Assembly: GCA_023416315.1 (NCBI GenBank) | Contig: JAEZIA010000228.1 | Location: 1 to 9,796, forward strand | DNA: 9,796 bases | Direction of reading: 5' to 3' | DNA from: Actinomycetes bacterium | Lineage (GTDB): Bacteria; Actinomycetota; Actinomycetes; Mycobacteriales; Mycobacteriaceae | In this document: piece after piece, positions 5,794 through 9,796 of the stretch | How positions within the stretch are numbered: position 1 is the stretch's first letter | Layout of the letters: every line of letters starts with the position of its first letter | The notes under the pieces: generated by a model | The model's input: only the letters and a program-made list of their open reading frames with translations | Databases searched by the model: none | Told to the model about the DNA's origin: nothing | Translations under genes and position numbers: made by a program

Positions 5794-6399
5794 ATGGCGA
5801 CGCCAAAGAGTGCCCAGACCAAGCACAAATCGCGGTCGCCGCTCGTGTTCGACATCTCGCGGTTGGGGCGGCGCCCCGGTGCAATGCTGGAACTGCACCA
5901 GACCGTGCCCAGTCCGGCGCGGATCGGGCTGGATCTGATTGCGATTGAACCCGGTGCGGACCTGACGCTGGACCTGCGATTGGAATCGGTGTCCGAGGGA
6001 GTGTTGGTCACCGGCACGGTGCAGGCCCCGACCCGCGGTGAATGTTCGCGCTGCCTCACCGAGGTCACCGGTGACGTGGAGATCTCGCTGACCGAGCTGT
6101 TCGCCTACCCCGACAGCGCGACGGAATCCACTACCGAGGAAGACGAAGTCGGCCACGTCGTCGATCAGACCATCGATCTCGAACAGTCGATCGTCGACGC
6201 CGTCGGCCTGGCGCTGCCGTTCGCGCCGCTGTGCACCGACGACTGCCCGGGGCTGTGCCCGCAATGCGGAGTCGCGTTGGCCACCGCCGAACCCGGTCAC
6301 CAGCACGACGTGATCGACCCGCGCTTCGCCAAGCTGGCTGGCATGTTCCCCACCTCGGATGAGGAGAACACCCCTGAGCGGGGGTCGGGCGCTTCGTGA
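5794..6399 (+). CDS. DUF177/YceD-family protein
   Basis: Member of the YceD (DUF177) family, homologous to M. tuberculosis Rv2926c. Family members are linked to 23S rRNA accumulation or ribosome assembly in other bacteria and plastids, but the biochemical role is not settled. The protein is 201 residues. It has the CSRCL motif at 84-88, an acidic stretch around 115-128, and C147, C151, C155 and C158 in a CxxxCxxxCxxCG arrangement that suggests metal (zinc) binding. ATG 5794 is preferred over GTG/ATG codons further upstream because those lie inside sepIVA and give an unrelated N-terminal extension. The stop overlaps the rnc start by four bases (GTGA), so the two are translationally coupled. 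Many actinobacteria carry rpmF between these two genes; here there is no room for it. Confidence 0.9.
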   Translation: MATPKSAQTKHKSRSPLVFDISRLGRRPGAMLELHQTVPSPARIGLDLIAIEPGADLTLDLRLESVSEGVLVTGTVQAPTRGECSRCLTEVTGDVEISLTELFAYPDSATESTTEEDEVGHVVDQTIDLEQSIVDAVGLALPFAPLCTDDCPGLCPQCGVALATAEPGHQHDVIDPRFAKLAGMFPTSDEENTPERGSGAS

Positions 6400-7088
6400 G
6401 TCCGCCACGGGAACATCTGCTGAAGGCGTTGGGCGTCGACATGCCCGAGGAACTGCTGACATTGGCGCTCACGCACCGCAGCTACGCCTACGAGCACGGC
6501 GGTTTGCCCACCAACGAGCGGCTTGAGTTCCTCGGTGATGCGGTGCTCGGGCTGACGATCACCGACGAGTTGTTTCATCGCCACCCGGAGCGCACCGAGG
6601 GCGACCTGGCGAAGTTGCGGGCCAGCATTGTCAACACCCAGGCGCTGGCCGACGTGGGCCGTCACCTCACCGACGAAGGCCTTGGTGCGCATCTGCTGCT
6701 GGGGCGCGGCGAGGAGAACACCGGCGGGGCGGACAAGTCCAGCATCCTGGCCGACGGCATGGAATCGTTGCTGGGTGCGGTGTATCTGCAGCACGGCATC
6801 GAGGTTGCGCGCGAGGTGATTCTGCGGCTGTTCGGCACCTTGCTGGACACCGCGCCGACGCTGGGCGCGGGGCTGGACTGGAAGACCAGCCTTCAGGAGC
6901 TCACCGCCGCCCGCAGTCTCGGGCCGCCCTCCTACGTCGTCACGTCGACCGGACCCGACCACGACAAGGAATTCACCGCCGTGGTCATGGTGATGGACAC
7001 CGAATACGGCCACGGCGTGGGCCGGTCGAAGAAGGAAGCCGAGCAGAAGGCCGCCGCGGCGGCCTGGAACGCGCTGGACAACGCTTGA
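6396..7088 (+). CDS. rnc: Ribonuclease III
   Basis: Double-strand-specific, Mg-dependent endoribonuclease that processes the 30S rRNA precursor and structured mRNAs, acting as a homodimer. At 230 residues it has the standard two-domain form. The catalytic domain (about 1-150) contains the signature NERLEFLGDAVL at 40-51 with metal ligands E44 and D48, plus D120 and E123 in DGMESLLG. The C-terminal double-stranded-RNA-binding domain (about 158-228) ends with the typical GRSKKEAEQKAAAAAW helix. The GTG start lies in a GTGA overlap with the DUF177 gene. The next gene, mutM, begins 27 bases after the stop. Confidence 0.97.
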   Translation: MSPPREHLLKALGVDMPEELLTLALTHRSYAYEHGGLPTNERLEFLGDAVLGLTITDELFHRHPERTEGDLAKLRASIVNTQALADVGRHLTDEGLGAHLLLGRGEENTGGADKSSILADGMESLLGAVYLQHGIEVAREVILRLFGTLLDTAPTLGAGLDWKTSLQELTAARSLGPPSYVVTSTGPDHDKEFTAVVMVMDTEYGHGVGRSKKEAEQKAAAAAWNALDNA

Positions 7089-7115
7089 CGCCCAACCGCA
7101 TTCGGCACTGCTCCG

Positions 7116-7964
7116 ATGCCTGAGTTACCCGAGGTCGAAGTCGTGCGGCGCGGTCTGCAAGACCACGTCGCCGGCCGGACGATCACCGCGGTGCGGGTGC
7201 ACCATCCGCGAGCCGTGCGGCGCCACGTTGCCGGCGCCGCCGACCTGACGGCCCGGCTGCTCGACACGCAGATCATCGGAACCGATCGGCGTGGAAAGTA
7301 CCTGTGGCTCAACCTGTCTGATGACACGGCGTTGGTGGTGCACCTGGGGATGAGCGGGCAGATGTTGCTCGGGCCGGTGCCCAACACCAATCACCTTCGC
7401 ATCGCCGCGCTGCTCGACGACGGCACCGCACTGAGCTTCGTCGACCAGCGCACGTTCGGCGGATGGCAGCTTGCCGACCTGGTGGATGTCGACGGCAGCC
7501 GCGTCCCGGTACCGGTCGCCCATATCGCCCGCGACCCGCTTGACCCGCGCTTCGATCGCGACGCCGTGGTTACGGTGTTGCGCCGCAAGCATTCCGAGAT
7601 CAAGCGGCAGCTGCTGGACCAGACCGTGGTCTCGGGTATCGGCAACATCTACGCCGACGAGTCGTTGTGGCGGGCCAAGATCAACGGCGCGCGGTTGGCT
7701 GCCAACCTGACCCGCCGCCAGCTCGGCGAGCTGCTCGATGCGGCGGGTGAGGTGATGCGCGAGGCGCTCGGCCAGGGTGGCACGTCGTTCGACTCGCTGT
7801 ATGTCAACGTCAACGGCCAGTCTGGCTACTTCGACCGGTCGCTGAACGTCTACGGCCGCGAGGACCTGCCCTGCCCGCGCTGCGGCACCGCGATCCGCCG
7901 GGAGAAGTTCATGAACCGCTCGTCGTTCTACTGCCCGAAATGTCAGCCCCGTCCTCGACGTTGA
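7116..7964 (+). CDS. mutM: Formamidopyrimidine-DNA glycosylase (Fpg/MutM)
   Basis: Base-excision-repair glycosylase and AP lyase that removes 8-oxoguanine and other oxidised purines. The N-terminus MPELPEVE provides the catalytic proline P2 and E3 after removal of Met. K61 in RRGKYLWL corresponds to the conserved lysine near E. coli K57. The helix-two-turn-helix region contains SGIGNIYADESLW, and the C-terminal zinc finger is complete (C253, C256, C273, C276; MNRSSFYCPKCQ). The length of 282 is near the mycobacterial norm. The 27-base gap from rnc has no clear Shine-Dalgarno sequence or -10, so it is probably cotranscribed with rnc. An intact zinc finger and N-terminus argue for an active enzyme rather than one of the degenerate mycobacterial paralogues. 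Confidence 0.96.
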   Translation: MPELPEVEVVRRGLQDHVAGRTITAVRVHHPRAVRRHVAGAADLTARLLDTQIIGTDRRGKYLWLNLSDDTALVVHLGMSGQMLLGPVPNTNHLRIAALLDDGTALSFVDQRTFGGWQLADLVDVDGSRVPVPVAHIARDPLDPRFDRDAVVTVLRRKHSEIKRQLLDQTVVSGIGNIYADESLWRAKINGARLAANLTRRQLGELLDAAGEVMREALGQGGTSFDSLYVNVNGQSGYFDRSLNVYGREDLPCPRCGTAIRREKFMNRSSFYCPKCQPRPRR

Positions 7965-8049
7965 CAACTGGGCGCCGAGACAGACGTTTTGGCGTGATTT
8001 ACTCGCACTTTCTCGCCCGTGCGTTGGTGTGGGCGAACAGGAAGGGAAC

Positions 8050-8466
8050 ATGACTGATCTGTGGGTGGAACGCACCGGCGTCCGGCGCTACACCGGACGC
8101 AGCAGCCGCGGCGCGGAGGTGCTGATCGGCTCGGAGACCGACGAGGGGGTGTTCACCCCCGGCGAACTGCTCAAGATCGCGCTGGCCGGCTGCAGCGGCC
8201 TGAGCAGTGACCAGCCGCTGCGCCGCCGCCTCGGTGATGACTATCCGGCGGTGATCCGGGTGTCCGGCGCCGCCGACCGGGACCAGGAGCGTTACCCGCT
8301 GCTGGAGGAGAAGCTCGAAATCGACCTGTCCGGGCTGTCCGCCGAGGAGGTTGAGCGCCTGGTGGTGGTGGTCAACCGGGCCATCGAGGGCGTCTGCACG
8401 GTGGGCCGGACCCTGAAATCCGGCACCGAAGTGCGCTTCGAGGTGGACGACGTTGGCCGATCCTGA
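8050..8466 (+). CDS. OsmC/Ohr-family peroxidase-like protein
   Basis: OsmC-fold protein homologous to M. tuberculosis Rv2923c; members of the family reduce organic hydroperoxides with a pair of cysteines. The 138-residue protein contains the early FTPGELLKIALAGCSG segment with C48 and the later GVCTVGRTLKSG segment with C116, the two reactive cysteines expected at the dimer interface. GAADRDQERYPLLEEK in the middle is typical of the actinobacterial subgroup. ATG 8050 is preferred over GTG 8029 because GGAAGGG at 8040-8046 lies just upstream and MTDLWVERTG matches homologues. The 85-base gap after mutM shows no promoter that I can support. The C-terminal codons overlap acyP. Substrate and reductant are not known from the sequence. 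Confidence 0.88.
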   Translation: MTDLWVERTGVRRYTGRSSRGAEVLIGSETDEGVFTPGELLKIALAGCSGLSSDQPLRRRLGDDYPAVIRVSGAADRDQERYPLLEEKLEIDLSGLSAEEVERLVVVVNRAIEGVCTVGRTLKSGTEVRFEVDDVGRS

Positions 8467-8734
8467 CACTCGTCTGACCGCCTGGGTGCACGGCCAGGTC
8501 CAGGGCGTGGGCTTCCGCTGGTGGACCCGCTCGCGGGCGCTGGAGCTGGGCCTGACCGGCTACGCGGCCAATCAGGCCGACGGCCGGGTGCTGGTCGTCG
8601 CCCAGGGCTCGCGTGACGCATGTGAACAGCTGTTACAGCTGCTGCGTAGTGGGAAAACGCCGGGGCAGGTCGACAACGTTGTCGTCGACTGGTCACCGCG
8701 CGGCGAACCCATCAGCGGCTTTTCCGAGCGGTAG
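8453..8734 (+). CDS. acyP: Acylphosphatase
   Basis: Small alpha/beta enzyme that hydrolyses carboxyl-phosphate bonds of acyl phosphates such as carbamoyl phosphate or 1,3-bisphosphoglycerate. The 93 residues cover the complete fold: the phosphate-binding loop VHGQVQGVGFRWW has catalytic R22, and GYAANQADGRV supplies catalytic N40. The ending GFSER is typical. The TTG start at 8453 gives the same length as M. tuberculosis Rv2922A, and GAGG at 8440-8443 sits nine bases upstream. The start lies 14 bases inside the OsmC-like gene, indicating coupled translation. It ends 11 bases before smc. Its physiological role in this cluster is unclear. Confidence 0.93.
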   Translation: MADPDTRLTAWVHGQVQGVGFRWWTRSRALELGLTGYAANQADGRVLVVAQGSRDACEQLLQLLRSGKTPGQVDNVVVDWSPRGEPISGFSER

Positions 8735-8737
8735 TCT
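8732..8737 (+). promoter_or_regulatory. Candidate -10 element for leaderless smc transcript
   Basis: TAGTCT fits TANNNT and ends eight bases before the smc GTG, the same geometry as at coaD. Its first three bases are the acyP stop codon. smc has no Shine-Dalgarno sequence. No -35 is visible, and the short motif could be coincidence. Confidence 0.4.
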
Positions 8738-8745
8738 GGCACGCC

Positions 8746-9796
8746 GTGTACCTCAAGAGTCTGACGCTCAAGGGCTTCAAGTCCTTTGCCGCGTCGACGA
8801 CTCTGCGCCTCGAGCCCGGCATCACCTGCGTGGTCGGTCCGAACGGCTCCGGCAAGTCCAATGTCGTCGACGCGCTGGCCTGGGTGATGGGCGAGCAGGG
8901 TGCCAAGACGCTGCGCGGCGGCAAGATGGAAGACGTCATCTTCGCCGGCACGTCGTCGCGGGCACCGCTCGGGCGTGCCGAGGTGACTCTGACCATCGAC
9001 AACTCCGACAACGCGCTGCCCATCGAGTACTCCGAGGTGTCGATCACCCGGCGGATGTTCCGCGACGGGGCCGGTGAGTACGAGATCAACGGCAGCAGCT
9101 GCCGGTTGATGGATGTCCAGGAACTGCTGAGCGACTCCGGCATCGGCCGCGAGATGCACGTCATCGTCGGCCAGGGGCGGCTCTCGCAGATCCTCGAGTC
9201 GCGGCCCGAAGACCGCAGGGCCTTCATCGAAGAGGCCGCGGGCGTGCTCAAGCACCGCAAGCGCAAGGAAAAGGCGGTCCGCAAGCTCGACTCGATGTCG
9301 GCCAACCTGGCCCGGCTCACCGACCTCACCACCGAGCTGCGCCGCCAGCTCAAACCGCTGGGCCGGCAAGCCGAAATGGCCCGCCGGGCCCAGACCATCC
9401 AGGCCGACCTGCGCGACGCCCGGCTGCGACTGGCCGCCGACGACCTGGTGACCCGCCGCGCCGAATTCGCCGGCGCCGACGACACCGAGACCACACTGCG
9501 CCGCGAGCACGACGACGCCGCCGCCCGACTGTCGGTGGCCAGCGAGGCGCTGAGCGCCCACGAGGCCGCCGTGGCCACGCTGTCCGAGCGCACCGACGCC
9601 GCCCAGCAGGCCTGGTTCCGGCTCTCCGCGCTGGCCGAGCGGGTCAGCGCCACCGTCCGCATCGCCACCGAACGCGCCCAATACCTCGACGCCGAGCCTC
9701 CCGCCAGCACCGGGCCGGACCCCGACGCCCTGGACGCCGAGGCCGACGAGGTCGCCGCGCGCGAGCAGGAGCTGCTGGCCGAGCTGGCCGAGGCCC
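8746..9796 (+). CDS. smc: Chromosome segregation ATPase SMC, 3' partial
   Basis: N-terminal 350 residues of Smc, the ABC-type ATPase that, with ScpA and ScpB, compacts and aligns sister chromosomes. MYLKSLTLKGFKSF begins the head domain. Walker A is GPNGSGKS at 31-38 and the Q-loop glutamine is Q143 in VGQGRLSQIL. RPEDRRAFIEEAAGVLKHRKRKEKA leads into the first coiled-coil arm, which is rich in Ala, Arg and Glu from about residue 165 to the window edge. The family is about 1200 residues, so the hinge, second arm and Walker B/signature half lie outside. GTG 8746 is set by the conserved N-terminus. The frame stays open to the last base. Confidence 0.96.
   Translation, partial: MYLKSLTLKGFKSFAASTTLRLEPGITCVVGPNGSGKSNVVDALAWVMGEQGAKTLRGGKMEDVIFAGTSSRAPLGRAEVTLTIDNSDNALPIEYSEVSITRRMFRDGAGEYEINGSSCRLMDVQELLSDSGIGREMHVIVGQGRLSQILESRPEDRRAFIEEAAGVLKHRKRKEKAVRKLDSMSANLARLTDLTTELRRQLKPLGRQAEMARRAQTIQADLRDARLRLAADDLVTRRAEFAGADDTETTLRREHDDAAARLSVASEALSAHEAAVATLSERTDAAQQAWFRLSALAERVSATVRIATERAQYLDAEPPASTGPDPDALDAEADEVAAREQELLAELAEA

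Noticed and set aside
7961..7990. TTGACA at the mutM stop as a -35 promoter element
   Set aside because: No TANNNT-like -10 lies 16-19 bases downstream, so a promoter for the OsmC-like gene is not supported.
7983..7992. GACGTTTTGG shared with 4183-4192, each at or just after a stop codon
   Set aside because: A ten-base match between two places is expected by chance many times in a window of this size, and the flanks do not match; only the first copy belongs to a SigF-type promoter.
8029..8049. GTG 8029 as the OsmC-like start
   Set aside because: GGAAGGG lies between this codon and ATG 8050 at the right distance for the ATG, and homologues begin with MTxLWVERTG.
8572..9710. Two long antisense open frames opposite acyP and smc
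   Set aside because: They mirror the codon pattern of the confirmed smc frame, with low-complexity Gly/Ala/Arg/Ser composition and no domain signature.

Overview
The window is a GC-rich, gene-dense piece of an actinobacterial chromosome. Gene content, gene order and protein sequences all point to the family Mycobacteriaceae, most likely a non-tuberculous, Mycolicibacterium-like species. All eleven genes I can support lie on the + strand. I see no insertion sequence, phage, CRISPR array, tRNA or rRNA, and no exotic new system. The interest lies in fine-scale signals: start codons, promoters, hairpins and junctions.

Bases 1-3139 carry pyruvate carboxylase (5' partial). Its first ~14 codons look wrong and may be sequence error at a contig edge. 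It overlaps rsmD (16S rRNA m2G966 methyltransferase), whose conserved N-terminus can only be kept by a rare CTG start inside a CTGA stop/start overlap. coaD (phosphopantetheine adenylyltransferase, CoA synthesis) follows after 11 bases.

Bases 4185-4996 hold a hemerythrin-like gene. It has its own SigF-type promoter upstream and a large compound hairpin directly after its stop. In M. tuberculosis the position between coaD and sepIVA is instead occupied by the PDIM/phenolic glycolipid locus, so this is the arrangement without that locus. Two dyads and an imperfect direct repeat lie in the leader of the next gene.

Bases 4997-9796 carry sepIVA (septal DivIVA-like coiled coil), a DUF177/YceD-family gene, rnc (RNase III), mutM (formamidopyrimidine-DNA glycosylase), an OsmC-like peroxidase gene, acyP (acylphosphatase) and the first 350 codons of smc (chromosome condensation ATPase). 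Several are overlapped or tightly spaced, as in an operon. coaD, the DUF177 gene and smc lack a Shine-Dalgarno sequence, and each has a TANNNT hexamer 7-8 bases before its start codon, as expected for leaderless transcripts.

Together the cluster combines central metabolism (anaplerosis, CoA), RNA processing and modification, DNA repair, peroxide/oxygen handling, septation and chromosome segregation. It is a conserved housekeeping neighbourhood with one stress-regulated gene set into it.
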